Shown here piece by piece: positions 47,610-60,343 of a DNA stretch of 64,000 bases. Every line of letters begins with the position of its first letter. Positions within the stretch are counted from its first letter, which is position 1. The position numbers were made by a program, and so were the translations under genes. The notes below the pieces were generated by a model. That model searched no databases. It had not been told where the DNA came from and saw only the letters and a list, made by a program, of their open reading frames with translations. The stretch comes from Ambrosia x helenae (Eukaryota; Streptophyta; Magnoliopsida; Asterales; Asteraceae): assembly GCA_030844895.1 (NCBI GenBank), contig JAUTDX010000515.1:1-64000 (forward strand). The letters run 5' to 3'.

Positions 47610-49460
47610 ATGGATCGGATTTCACAACTTCCTGATTCCGTTGTCCATCACATACTCTCTTTTGTTAATACTCGCGCAGAGCTTGTTCGAATGAGTGTAC
47701 TCTCTAAGACTTGGTTTAACCTTACCGCTTCTTTCCCGGTTTTAAACTTCAATATCTATAATTTTAAATCTCAAGAAAGGTTTTACAAGTATGTTGAGTA
47801 TGCCACTTCTAGATTTTGCCGCCAAAATGTCACTGCATACAAGCTCACGCTCATAGCAATTATTTTGGAGCCTACAGAATTAGACGTTGTTAACAGATGC
47901 CTTGAACTACTTCTTAAGAATGGCGTCACGGAGTTGGTGATAAATTTTAAAAACACACTATATGTTCCAATGTACCGTTTGCCTAACATACTCTTATCTG
48001 TTTCCATGTTAACATCTTTGAGCATATTTGGCTGTGAATTGCCTTCTTCCTTGATGCTGTCAGGTTTAAGTCTTTGATTCAGTTGAGTCTTACAGATGTC
48101 CCAATAGATGATGAAGTGCTCAAGTGTCTCGCCACTAGTTGTACTCTTCTACAAGAATTAAATATTGATTGTTGTAGTGGTTTACAAAGAGTATGTATTT
48201 ACGGACATCAAAATCTTCAAAAACTTAAAATTTACTATGAAACCCCACTTGAAAGAATAGATATTGAAGCTCCAAATCTATCTAGTCTTGAAATAATAGA
48301 CGAGGAAGACAGTGGGGTACCGCAAATGAACTTGGCTTCATGCAAAAAACTGACATCAGTGGCTTACATAGGGGATCCTTTACCAAACTCAAATGGTTTT
48401 ACCGACTTCTTATGTAACTTCCCCTTCATTGAACATTTGTTTTTGGTACGACATATAATTGCAACAACCTCAAGTTCTCAAGTCATTCTTTGAGGACATT
48501 GATTTTACATTCAGTATGTGGTTTCGAAGAAATTGAGTTCAATACCCCCAATTTGGTTTTGTTTGCTAATCACTGTGATGAATACTGGCCTGTGGTAAGG
48601 CATTCAACCAATTTAAAAGCATGTATGCAATGTTTTTTCAACGGTTATACAGAAACACTTTGTTTCCAGAAGTTACGGCGGTTTTTGGACAAGAAAAATG
48701 GGTTCAAAGTTTTGAACTTGTATATTTCTGCTATGTATAGTCAGGTTTGTTTCTTTGATAAATCTTTTATGCATTACTTTGCTGTGAAAAGTTTAATTAA
48801 ATATATTAACCCCAAATTGTATACCCATTCGAATTGTCTTGCAGGGATTCACAGACTTAGAGAAGCTAAAGACAATTGAGATGCCACCATATGAACTCGA
48901 CCATGTTGAGCTACAACTACACACCCTTGAAGAATCATCGGCTCATATAGCTTTTGTGGATGCTGTACTTTGGTGTTGCCGTCCTCGATCTCTAACTTTA
49001 AGATCATCCGTTCCTTTTGAAGAACAAAGTGATGTTGTCAAGGTGAGAGTTATTATTTGATGAATTATTCATTATCCTTTATTAGACTTATTTTTAACAG
49101 AGATGGTATGTTTTTCACTTTCATTGGACTTCAACATTGTTTAGATTCTGTTTGTACACCGCAATTTAGTAGAGATATTATCTTTTTCTATTTGTTATAT
49201 TTCTTCAGTTTGCATGCAAGAAGCTGCTTGAACAGGAAGATCAAGGCCACACCAATATTCAGATTGTGTCTCCTTCCTCTCCTGAAGCCCACAAGCACTT
49301 GATGGACTTGAATGCATTGTCGATGGCATCACCTCGTTATGGAGAAACAATTAGCTTCATAAAGGAAGAAGGTACACTTTCTTATCAACTAATTAATACC
49401 TGAACAGTCCTCCAAGAAGAAGCAGACGGTCAAAGGCATGCAGACATAGAGATTTTTTAA
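47610..49460 (+). pseudogene. F-box/LRR gene, copy C (two frameshifts, collapsed intron)
   Basis: The start MDRISQLPDSVVHHILSF and full F-box are present. Exons correspond to copy A: 47610-48744, 48845-49042, 49209-49371 and 49408-49460. Two breaks destroy the first exon's frame: a 7-bp deletion near 48057 (after SSLML) and a 1-bp deletion near 48447 (after EHLFL). The last intron is only 36 bp (49372-49407) against 303 bp in copy A, below the usual plant minimum of about 70 bp. Reading through it would end the protein early. Unspliced or truncated products of about 155 residues, containing the F-box and first repeats, remain possible. Sequence is otherwise more than 90 percent like copy A by eye, so the decay is recent. 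Confidence 0.85.
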
Positions 49461-50640
49461 TGCATTGGATTTAGGAGTCTTTTCGGCTTCAACGAACAAG
49501 CGAAGGTATGGAAGTTATTAGTGAAAACTGATAAATTTAAACAATTTGCAGTTAACCTCTTATAAGTATTATTCCACATTTGTAGTGATGGATTGAATCA
49601 TGACTATGATGCTATATACTTTTGAGACCTTTTTGCTTCATTACTGATTGTTCAGAGATTACATATCTTTGGGCCTTAGTTTATGGTTTTTGCTTATCCT
49701 GCAAAACGAGCTAGTTGGTTAACAGTTTTAAACGAGTCAATTTAGAAAGTATCAGCTTGCTTATGGTCAAAATCTGTTTAACCAAAGTGGGTTTGGCTTG
49801 AAACGGACCGTTATATAAAAACAGTGTCAAATGACTATAAATCTATAATACTTATAGCAGTTATATCTAATAGTTTGTTTCTTGTGCAGCCAATGTTTCT
49901 TGGTAATTATATGATGTATTCCATTTAAAGCGGTCCTAAAATGCTGTTTCGACATTAAATGTTTCAAGTGCTGATGTGTCAACATTGACCATCTGCATGG
50001 TTGCAAGTCCGTTTTGTCAATGTTCATTAGGAACTAAGTTTATTGATTATGTGGTCTATTGTTGTTTCATATTTGGTTGAATATGATTTGTTCTAATTTG
50101 GTTGAATGATTTTGGGGACTTGAATGAATTGGTTTGAAGATGGTTGTTCTAACAGTTTCGGTGCTGGCCCAATCCGACCCGCTCAGTCCATTTTAAATTT
50201 TTAAATCCGCTTGATTTATAAAGATGGGCTTTAACAATTTTTGGTCTGCACGACTGAGGCCGACTGAATGTACATCTATCCAGTAATCGGTCTTTGCATG
50301 TTTATGGTTTTTGAATCGAATGCAGGTTGGTTTTGTTACATTTAAATAGATAGTCAGGGTGTAAAGTTGTATAATTGATTCTCGAGTGACTAGTTATGTC
50401 ATTTTCGTTTAGTTGGTCGTTAGCGAATTAGTTAAGTTAACCAACATGCCTACTCCCTCAAAAATCAATTATACAACTTTATACCCTAATTCTCTATTTG
50501 AATTTAACATGTTTCTACCGGCCACGACTAGTCTGGTTCTCTTGGACATCAGACTTTAAAGTTTAGGAGAATTGAAACTTTTTTCACGATTTTAAGTGTG
50601 CATATTTAATGTCGTTTTCGTATTTTAAAGGTTGTTTTAA
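49461..50640. other. 3' flank of F-box copy C
   Basis: It is nearly identical to 18470-20116 of copy A apart from the hAT insert there. It contains the empty site GTTTTGTT at 50330-50337. No separate gene was seen. Confidence 0.75.
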
Positions 50641-51146
50641 GGGGAAATCACCGAAATGAGCCTTTGACCAACTTCTTTACTAAAATGTCCCCCTCCCGTC
50701 TCTCCAAAGAGACGGGTCACTACGTTTGAGGCACCCAAGTCGACTCCCGAGACGTTTCCGGTTTGGACAAGTTAGGTGACAGCATGTTTCTCTTCCTTCT
50801 GCCTGACGTCTCCGGTGACGTCTTAGCGCCGTTGAGATGTCTCCGGTAAAGCTAGAGACGTTTGACAGCCTAGGCGTCTCTGGTGACGTCTTGCTTGACG
50901 TCTCCGGTGGGTTTATTGGTTTTGCTTTCCATTTCTTTTTTTGCATTCGCCACCCCTGCTCAAAACCGTTGGTGACGAAGATGAAGAACAACTTTAGAGA
51001 GAGAGAGAGAGAGAGAGGAGTGGTGGAGGCGACGGTTGGGTTTTGAGAGAGAGAGAGAGAGAGGAGGCTGGGTTTATTTAGAAAGAGAGGGAGAACACAG
51101 AAAATGGAGGTTTGAGTGGCGTGGAAGTTGAAGGGTTATGTATCAA
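50641..51146. mobile_element. MULE, sister of 20117-20952, interrupted at its right side
   Basis: It starts ggggaaatcaccgaaatgag after the same TTGTTTTAA target site (50632-50640). It tracks copy A's element to gggttatgtatcaa and is then cut by a hAT end at 51147. The missing right part is expected beyond the nested insertions, outside the window. Confidence 0.85.
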
Positions 51147-51386
51147 TAGGGTTGTTCAAATAGATCGTCACTCATGGATCGCTCGCCGTTCGTTCGGAAA
51201 ATGCTCGCTCGATCATCCGCTCGGTTGTAAATGAGCCGATCGGCTTGGTTCGGTTTCTAAACGAGCCAAGCACAAGCAAAGGTCCGCTTGGCTCGGTTCG
51301 GCTCGAATAAATTATTATTTATTTATTATATATATAATTATATATACCCACAAATCATAGTAATATTTATAGATTTATACATTACA
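51147..51386. mobile_element. Left part of a hAT element, interrupted by the large Helitron
   Basis: It begins tagggttgttcaaatagatc and shares the cgctcg-rich subterminal sequence and the aataaattattatttattt core with the hAT at 21842-22598. The match ends exactly where the Helitron CTAG begins. The right end is not in the window. Confidence 0.8.
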
Positions 51387-51923
51387 CTAGCTTAGTACCC
51401 GTGCGATGCACGGGATTCCCACTATCTTATTTTATAACGAATATAACTTATTATACAAAGGAAGTAAGTTACGTTTTCATTTGATTATTGAAATTTTTAG
51501 ATTAACGATTATTTTTCGGTCTAAAGTTTGGCATCAGATGGGTCTTTCTTAGGATTGAACCGTCTCACTATTCGGGTCAAAGAGACACTAAGCATTATTC
51601 ATACAGCTGCTGAAGAGCTCGCATGAAGTACAAAACCAACCCTGGATAGCGTAATCAGGATCCAAAATAATCAATTTGCTCAAACCCAACTATAAGATCC
51701 ACCCATATAAATGGTCTTCGCTTGTTCGGTCTCTAATCTGTCACTAAAGTTTTTGATAGTGTGATCATTTTGTCTTCACACACTAAGCTGTATACTGCTG
51801 GAAGACTACCAAATTATATTAGCAAGAGTCTTAAAGTAAACATACCACATGAAGTAACATTTAAGTTTTAACCCAAACAAACATGGCAAAAAATTGAAAC
51901 TTAACATAGTTATATAATAGTTT

Positions 51924-53108
51924 CTACGCAATATAAAAACCCAATAAGCCTTCATCCTTTTCATATCTTAAACGATACTTCCATCCTTCAATTAATCCAA
52001 GTTTCTTCATGCACGTTTTCCATGAACAAATAGCAAACCTGACACCCTTTCCTGAAGATTCAGCTCGAAGTTTGGCGTTGAAGTAAATTTGATCTTCAAA
52101 ATGTAGACGAATTTTTTCCCCATGTTCAAATTCCGCGCTTTTGCCAAACGTCATAGGAAATCTCTGAAATAATAAATAAGTAAAAAATTTAAAGTTAGTT
52201 AGAAATATGATTAAATTGTAATTATTAGTAAGGGTAGGGATCCTAAGAGAACCAACCCCTATTTGAGAACTGAGAGAACCATTCTGGGCCACACATTTCA
52301 TATAAAGGCAAAAAAAAAAAAAAAAAATTTTTTTTTTTTTTTGCTTTAATCGCACATTTTTATGCAAGGAAAATTTTTTTTTTATTTTTTTTGAATTTTT
52401 TTTTCATTTATACATATGTGTATATGTCAATTATACATATGTGTATATAGCAATTATACATATGTGTATATAGCATTTTTCAGCTATACATATGTGTATA
52501 TTTCAGTTATACATATGTGTATATTGCATTATACATATGTGTATAATGCAATTATACACATGTGTATACTGAAAAAAAAAATAAAAAAAATAAAAAAAAA
52601 ATAAAAATTTTTTTTTCTTACATATAAAGCAGCGATTTTTGCAAAAAAAAAAAAAAAAAAAAAAAAATTTTTTTTTTTTTTTTTTGCCTTAGAGAAATGT
52701 GTGGCCCAGAATGGTTCTCTCAGTTCTCAATTTGGGGAAAGGTTCTCATTTGAACCAAATCCTTATTAGTAATAACAATTAATTGGAAATATTGAAATGG
52801 AGTATTACGAAATTGCTGGTAATATGTTTTTCAAGCTGTATATCAGCAACAGGTTCAACATCATCATAGTCGTCAACTATAATGTCATGCAAATTTTCAG
52901 AAGCAGTGGATTCATCACTTGAAATGCTGATTACTTCAATAGGATCAATAACATGTAAGTGGTCTGTATGATGAGATTAAAATAAATTGTATTCTTGTAA
53001 TAAAGTGAATGTATTGTTTTGTTTGAATAGAATTGTACCTTCATTGTTTGATTTGTTGTAATTTGCTACAGAACTACTTTCAGAAGTAGTAATAAATCCG
53101 TGAACCAT
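51924..53108 (-). CDS. B3-like DNA-binding domain protein within the Helitron (154 aa)
   Basis: Exons 53108-53039, 52963-52809 and 52163-51924 join in frame with GT-AG borders (70, 155 and 240 nt). Residues 1-75 are acidic and Ser-rich with no known motif. Residues 76-154 look like a plant B3 domain: RFPMTFGKSAEFEHG, then GKGVRFAICSWKTCMKK, then GLIEGWKYRLRY, matching the (L)P-x-x-F, W-x-x-F/C and GL-x-x-G features of that fold. B3 domains bind DNA in plant transcription factors. The ATG at 53108 is the first in frame after a possible acceptor at 53135, so an upstream exon may exist. A 532-bp MITE lies in the second intron. The role in the Helitron is unknown: it may be a captured gene or a transposon regulator. 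The domain assignment is from pattern only. Confidence 0.65.
52231..52762. mobile_element. Long-TIR element with TTATTAGTA target duplication (532 bp)
   Basis: Both ends share about 70 bp in inverted orientation, including gagaactgagagaaccattc and tgggccacacattt. The 9-bp direct repeat TTATTAGTA flanks it (52222-52230, 52763-52771), which suits a MULE-type MITE. The core is A/T homopolymers around a tandem array of tatacatatgtgtata units. It lies in an intron of the B3-like gene. Confidence 0.88.
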
Positions 53109-53763
53109 GTTTGAGTTTGTTTGTAAAGTTTCTGTGAGAACAACATATTACAACAGCAAAAATATACAAACCATCAGACCACCACAAATTTTACGGGACT
53201 GGTAAAGGATTCAATATAAAGTGCAGTGTTAAAGGATTACTGCTAATTCTTTATCAGACTGAATGTATGGCAGCTCAATTACTTATATCTGTAACTGGAG
53301 TTACACAGTCTACCATAGAAGAACAATCAATATTGTTACTCAATAATGTCTAATTAATACCATGAATAGTTACTTGCTCAAAATATAGATACACACAAGG
53401 ATAACAAAAGAACATTACATATTATGAATGATGTATTGTTATATATCATTGCAAAATCGTTTAACACAGTTCAAAACGATGAAGCTTACCGAGCGGTTGT
53501 ATTATCAGAAGCTTATAATCGAAAACAACATATTTAAAAATCGATTTAGAAACAATAAATTCCATAACATAATCAATCAAAATTTGAACTCAAAACAACA
53601 TATTTAAACTCAAAACAACATATTATCAATGATGTAAAAAAATTACCTGTTAAAAAATATGAAACTTACCGCAGACTTGTCTTATAACAGTTCTAATATC
53701 GATTTTTGTACTATATGTGATAAAAACATTAGACTGAATTCACTTTATAAACAAATATTTAAT

Positions 53764-54072
53764 AAAAGTCATAGAGATATAAAGATAAATGGATAAGAAC
53801 ATATTGATTAATATGTTTAAAAATTAAATTCAAGTTGGTGATAAGAGATTTGTATTTGTTTTGGTGATAATCCAAAACATTCATTCTTTGACCGATCGGT
53901 TTTAGAGTCACAAGGACAAAAAAGTCATAGAGATATAAAGATAAATGGATAAGAACATATTGATTAATATGTTTAAAAATTAAATTCAAATTGGTGATAA
54001 GAGATTTGTATTTGTTTTGGTGATAATCCAAAAGATGCTTTGACTGATCGGTTTTATAGTCACAAGGAAAAG
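53764..54072. repeat. Two-copy tandem duplication, period 156 bp
   Basis: The block containing gtcatagagatataaag at 53768 recurs at 53924. Both copies include a gaccgatcgg/gactgatcgg segment. It lies between the helicase stop and the B3-like gene and creates only spurious short frames. Confidence 0.92.
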
Positions 54073-54327
54073 AACAAACCGGGTCACCCTACAAAACATG
54101 CAGCGACCAGTATTAGAACCCAGAATCCAAAACATCCAGCGACCAGTATTACTGCAGATCATTATGTAAATCTGCAGAGTCCCGTTTATAAACTTGAGTG
54201 AAACCATTGAAACATACCATTAAACGCATGACACTAAGCCATTAGAAAATCGAATACAAAGACGGCACCTATTGCGCTTAACATTAAATAAAATGACGTT
54301 CATGATACATATAAAAACAAAATTAAA

Positions 54328-57300
54328 TTACTTTAAGTGTCTAAAGACTTCTTTGTAAACAACATTGCTCGTCTTATTCGTAGCTTCACCATTTTCGTCT
54401 AAAATTAGTACCTTTGCTCCGGATCTACTCTTTACTCTTGAAAGAGCAACATATAATTGTCCATGGGTGAATACAGGTTGTTTTAAAAACAAACCAACTC
54501 GAGCAAGTGATTGTCCTTGACTTTTATTGATCGTCATTGCGAAGCAAACACATATGGGAAACTGCCTTCTCTGGAACTTCAATGGAACTTTTTTGTCAGA
54601 TGGTATCATAGTAATTCTTGGAATATAAGTTCGGGTTCCAATGGTACCTCCTGATATTATTTCAGCCTCTATAACACGTTTACCAAGTGATTTAATTTGT
54701 AGCCTTGTACCATTGCACAATCCATTCTGTTGATCAATATTTCTTAACAGCATAACAGGAACACCAACCTTCAACAGCAAACGATGATTAGGCAACCCAG
54801 ATGCTTTCAGTTTGTTTAGAACATCAGGAGAGTATACATCATCATTTATCTCGTCATTTCTCTCCTCATCGGGACAAAGACAATCCGAGCTCAAGTACTC
54901 TTTTTCTTCACCAGGAAATATAGATAGCAAACGATCATTAATCTCATGGACCACTTCATTTTTAGGAGCCAAAATTGCACGTTCACGAAAAAATTCAGGA
55001 TTTGTGTAGTTTTGTAGAACATCTGGATAAACAAAATCAATCAGACTTTGAATCGGATCAGACGACGGCTGTATTAAGAGATCATCAAGAATTTCTATAA
55101 TTGCTTCGCCATCGTTATCACCTCCAACCTTCCCTTCACCAATGTCCAACAACCATTTTGCAAATTCTGAAGTTTCTTTCAAATCACTCGCATTAGATCC
55201 AACGGTCAGCCTCATGTTCTTAGTTAACCTTAGCACCTTACATTTGTTCCATAAATAAGAAGAGCTTAAAGATGCATTAACAATTTGTTGCCTACTTCCG
55301 TTTGGAACAACGGGAAGGATTTGTCTAAAATCACCACCAAAAACAAAAACTTTTCCTCCAAATGGTGTCTCAGCATCTGTCGAATCACCAACATTGAATA
55401 AATCTGACATTGACCTATCAAGTGCTTCAATTGCATGCCTATGTATCATCGGAGCTTCGTCCCATATAATCAATTTAGTTTCTTTCAATAAATGAGCAAT
55501 AGGACTGTTTACTGTGATGTTGCATACTGAATCTTCATTAACATTAATAGGAATATGAAAGCGGGAATGTGCGGTCCTACCTCCTGACAGTAGCAAAGAT
55601 GCAATACCACTTGATGCAACGTTTAACACAATATCACCCCTACCTCGTATTGCAGTTGATAATGTCTTCCATAGATACGTTTTTCCAGTTCCACCATAAC
55701 CATACACAAAGAAAATACCTCCTTTCTGACCATCTACAGCTTGCATAATTTCATCAAAAACTTTTCTCTGTTCATTAGTTAATGAGTTAAACATGGGATC
55801 AAATTCATTAACTAATTCTGTACGATCATAATTCAACTCCTCATTGATTAGACGATTCTGAGCGCAAGCTATTGATTGATCATCAGGAAAAGGCATACAT
55901 GGAAATCTCTTTAAACTTGAGTTATTTCGTAGCAAATATTTTTCAATCTCAGACAAAGTCAAATTCTTTAGCTGATCTTCGGTAAGCGATAAACCTAAAA
56001 CATTGAAAAACGATATGCAATAGCTTAAAATAATATAAAAGCAAATACGTTCACAACAATAACTGTTTAAACTATAACTGTTTAAACTACATAAACATGG
56101 TCGAACTTTAATACAGCCAATGTCAATCAGTGGCTGATCTAACTGTTTAAACTATAACTGTTTAAACTACATAAACTGTTTCGAATTCATCAGCTTTAAT
56201 CTAGTTTCTTTTTATTAGTAAACAGTAGAGTGGCAGAACCGTTGGGCTTGTAATGGGTCAAGATGGGTATTATATTAAGGACAGGTAAAGGCATGTGAGA
56301 TCAGGCTGAAAAACATGGACACTTTTGTCAATCAGTGGCTGATCTAATATAAATAACATGTAACAGTAAAAAAAGTTTATAATTGTACCTTGAACATTAG
56401 AATTTTTTTCTCGTGCATACAGAATTCCATCAGATAAAATTGTCCATGTTTGCTCCCAAACAAAATCTGGTCTGGAAAGAGTATTACACAAAAGCATTGT
56501 TCCAAACAAAGCACGAAGAAAACGGCCATCCCCACTAAGATTTGCTTCTCTAATTGCCTCAATGTACTCCATATCATCATCTAGAAGTCCACGTGCAAAG
56601 CAGGCATCTCTGAATGTAGGAAATATTTCACCATTATAACTTCTAATATCCTCAAAGCATTTCGGTCCTTTCACTTTGTTAAGAAGAATCCTCAAAAAAT
56701 AAGCCTCTCCAAGAGCTGGAGAAACTGAATGAACACGACCAATTGTACGACCTGTAATCCTTGTCTGCCAACAACGTTTATTAAGCTTCCACACAAATTT
56801 TGTTGGTAATTCCACATAGCTAAGCTCTCTTGCAACTGGATCAGTTTCATTAAGCTTCATCCAGCCTAAAAACATTGATGAAGCCACAGAACTTTTTTTT
56901 AGAACATCCTCAACATCATCCTCTGCGCCATATACCACGTTCTGTTGACCTGGAAGATGAAAAGGAAGTCGAGTAACAGCAGGATATCTGTAATGAACTT
57001 CAAATTTAAAAATTCTCCATGATGCTTCACATGCAGATATGTATCTAACATCATAATATTCCTTTATCTCATCCTTTGGTTGTTCAACATCATCTTGCTT
57101 ATCATCTTGTACAATAGCCATAGACGCTTTATCAGGTCCTTTGTTTATATACTTGAACAAATATTTAATAGAACCTGCCTGGTTGCACCATTCTACATTG
57201 ATATGAGCCTGGTATCTTTTTAAAAGATACTTATTATATGGAACAACGTATCTATTATCCAACTGAACATCACCTTTCTGAACAAAAATACCAGAATCTC

Positions 57301-60300
57301 GTCTCCTGTATATCGGATAACCTTTAGAATCAATACACGTTTCTGGTGAAAACTTCTTTGGAAACTTTTTCGTGCATTTCCTGTCACGCATACATGGAGA
57401 CTTCATATTAGCTTCTCCACATGGACCATGCATCATGTACTCACTCACAAGGAGATGCAATTCCGGATCTTCTTTTTTATCAGGAATCTCAGCGGATATA
57501 AACGGTTCTATATGATCAACCGTGGGAAGCTTGTGATCAACATCCATGAATAAGCAAATGTGAGCATGTGGAAGACCACGTTTTTGAAACTCCACTGTGT
57601 AAACAACTACATAAATAAAGTAAAAACGTTTTCAATTAGAAAAGTGCAGCACGAATATTAGGCTTGTATAAATATAATTACATTTTTATGAACTATTGCA
57701 AATAACAATACTTCACTTACACGCTAATGCCTATGTATTATCATAGTCGAAAATTGTAAATTTGTTTATTTAAAAAAAAAGAATTATAAATGTACTAACT
57801 TAATGGACAAATTCGAATTGGATAAGTAAATACCTGCTTGAACTTTTCCTAGAACTGCCTTATCCTTTAAATCTTTCAAAAATGTATCAAGCTTCATTTT
57901 AAATAATCGGCATAGAATATCAGGCCTATCTTCCGACTTAATGGTTTTGTCATTAAGAAACCTTCTTACCTCCGGCCATTTCGGATTACATGTAATAGTG
58001 ATAAAAAAATCCGGGTAGCCGTACCACTTACAGAGAGCCATTGCATCTAGGTAATTTTGCATCATATACCGAGCTCCACCAGTAAAAGATGAAGGTAGTA
58101 TTACACGTTTCCCCGACTTGGAAAAATCTTTATTCCCATCCTTATGCTGATTCTGAATATTCTCATATGTGTCACACCTAAGATCATTTTGCGAGTAACG
58201 TACAAAGTTAAGTCGCTCAGTTTCAATCATGGTGTAAGAATCCACCAAAAATTGCTGAAACAATCTTCCTGCATTTAGAATCAATGAGAATTTGTCTACC
58301 CTATCTTGAACATGGTATGAAAAAAATTCTCGCATTGTACAAAACGGACGTTTACTTGATTCTGAATCCGCTGTTTTTCTATGTGGAATATCTACTCGGT
58401 AACAATCCTCACCATACGGAAACAAAAGCGGATATTGAAGAGCCAAATATGATGGATGCAACTCACTAATACGCTTTAGAAAACCATTGTTTTTTTCAAC
58501 AATAATATCTCGCTTACCAAGAGCTTCAGTAATGTCTCCCAAGATCAAAGCAGCTACTTCAGAAGCTGTTGGTAAATTATATGTCCTACCATCTTCTACT
58601 CTCTCACAAATGAGACGGAGCTTAAGATTAACATGAGGATTTTCCTTAAAAGAGTCTCGTACCATCCTATAAGATTTCACAAGCCGGTTGTTGTTGTCTA
58701 ACATAACCTTCAAAGCTTCAATTATGGCAATATCTAATGTCTTTGAACATTTATTAGATCCATTCCGTTTCTCACCTCTACAAAAAAAATACCTTCATGT
58801 TAAACATTATTCAATAAATAATTGTTACAAAACCAAAAAAAAAAAAATAAAACTAAAAAAAAAATACTCTTAGGAATACATACCTGAATAACGAATGTCT
58901 ATTTGTCACTTCATTATCGGTATCATATATATAAAGCTGATGAAATTTTGGCTGTTCTCCTTCTTTTGGAAGAAGGCTTCCCATTCTATGGTAATTTTGC
59001 CCACCAAGTCTGAATATATAAGGAGCATTTCCCGTATTGATTGTTGAATCAATCGTTCCACCCATAGAAGTAAAAGAGAACATAGAATTAAAGCGACGGA
59101 TGTGTTTTAGGAAATACTTGCTTATATCATCTTTGCCCCGAAACAGATCTTGATAACTTAATGTGGCATCTTTAAAATCAGGTAGCTCTACACGCCCGTA
59201 ACCACAACATATAGAATAACAAACCTTCTGAAGAGTTATTTTTCCTTTACCGGCCTCAAGTTTCCATAATGTTGCATTACAAATTCCACATTTAACATCT
59301 TGATCCCCATGATCTACGTAATCTATAATTAAAATTTTTTACAAAGTAATGAGGAAACAATTTAGAAAAAAAAATGATTCAAGTAACTTAAAAATATTAC
59401 AAATGTATTAATCATGGAATACCTTTAGAGATACCTCTGATTGTCTCTTGATCATCTTCTAAATCTTCTGTCAGGTCAATCATTGGTACAACATTAATAT
59501 TACTTGCCTTACTTACAAACTTACGCTTCCCGACCGATAACTTTGTTAAACACGAACTTTCATTTCCGCAAAATGAATTTGCAGATCTCGTTACCATTGA
59601 AGACATTACGAATTGGGCAGTAGAACTTGATGGCGTACTATCATTTTCGATACGAACAAATGTACCTTAACATAAAACAAATTCTCGACATTATAAATAT
59701 ATTAACAAATGTTAATATAAGTAAATGTTAGTGTATTTTAAAATTTAAAACACATACCGCTGCCGATATTATTCAACGAACTTATTTGGTTTATTGTGGT
59801 AGGAGTACTACGCGAACTCCTAAGCGCATATCTATGAGCCGTTGTATTTTCTTTATCCTTTAGAATCGACAACCTTATTTCGGATGTAGATAAATTGCTA
59901 TTAGAGTTTTCAATGTTTTCACTTTCGTTACATTTTCTTTTATCCAAATATATCCTTCTAACTTTCCGATTCACAGAAGCTCTATTAGGACTAACAGGGT
60001 CCGGAGTAATAACTGTAAAAAAGCATCCACATGAGCATGAAAAAGAATATCACTTAACATTGTTTACAAAAAAAGAATGTTGGCCGAAAATTAGACTAAA
60101 GTTAAAATTTCATGTTTGATCCATACCATTTGTAATTTGTGACAAAGGTGTTCTGATTAAATTACCTACAAACAATTGAAGCAACATTATAAGAAACTAA
60201 ATCAAATTCTTCATTAGCGGATACCTATGTTTAAACTAACATTATACATAAGTAATAGGTATGTTACCATCGAGTGTTTCATTATTGTTGACAGGATTTG

Positions 60301-60343
60301 GTAAACATGAAGATGAATGCTCAACTGAAGATCTTTTAGACAT
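54328..60343 (-). CDS. Helitron Rep/helicase (eight exons, about 1626 aa, one apparent frameshift)
   Basis: Exons on the minus strand: 60343-60268, 60165-60127, 60012-59758, 59666-59423, 59322-58884, 58777-57834, 57606-56389 and 55994-54328. All borders are GT-AG. The N-terminal part is variable, then a Cys-containing block (KCGICNATLWKLEAGKG, about residue 215). The Rep nuclease follows: ITCNPKWPEV, the two-His motif EFQKRGLPHAH (about residue 680) and the catalytic tyrosine region IKYLFKYINKG (about residue 815). The PIF1-type SF1 helicase has GYGGTGKT (motif I, about residue 1175), IIWDEAPM (II), FGGDFRQILPVVP (III), MTINKSQGQSL (V) and YVALSRVKS (VI). The protein would nick, unwind and rejoin DNA in rolling-circle transposition. 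Exons 3 and 4 do not agree in phase: exon 4 has one extra T near 59641, giving a stop in the expected frame. An ATG within exon 4 could restart. All other exons agree exactly. Confidence 0.92.

Noticed and set aside
52416..52604. 62-codon frame with repeated CILHYTYVYIA-like units
   Set aside because: It is the tatacatatgtgtata tandem array read as protein, inside a MITE.
53759..54031. 90-codon frame with an internal protein repeat
   Set aside because: It is produced by the 156-bp tandem DNA duplication; no similarity to any family and no splice continuity with the B3-like gene.
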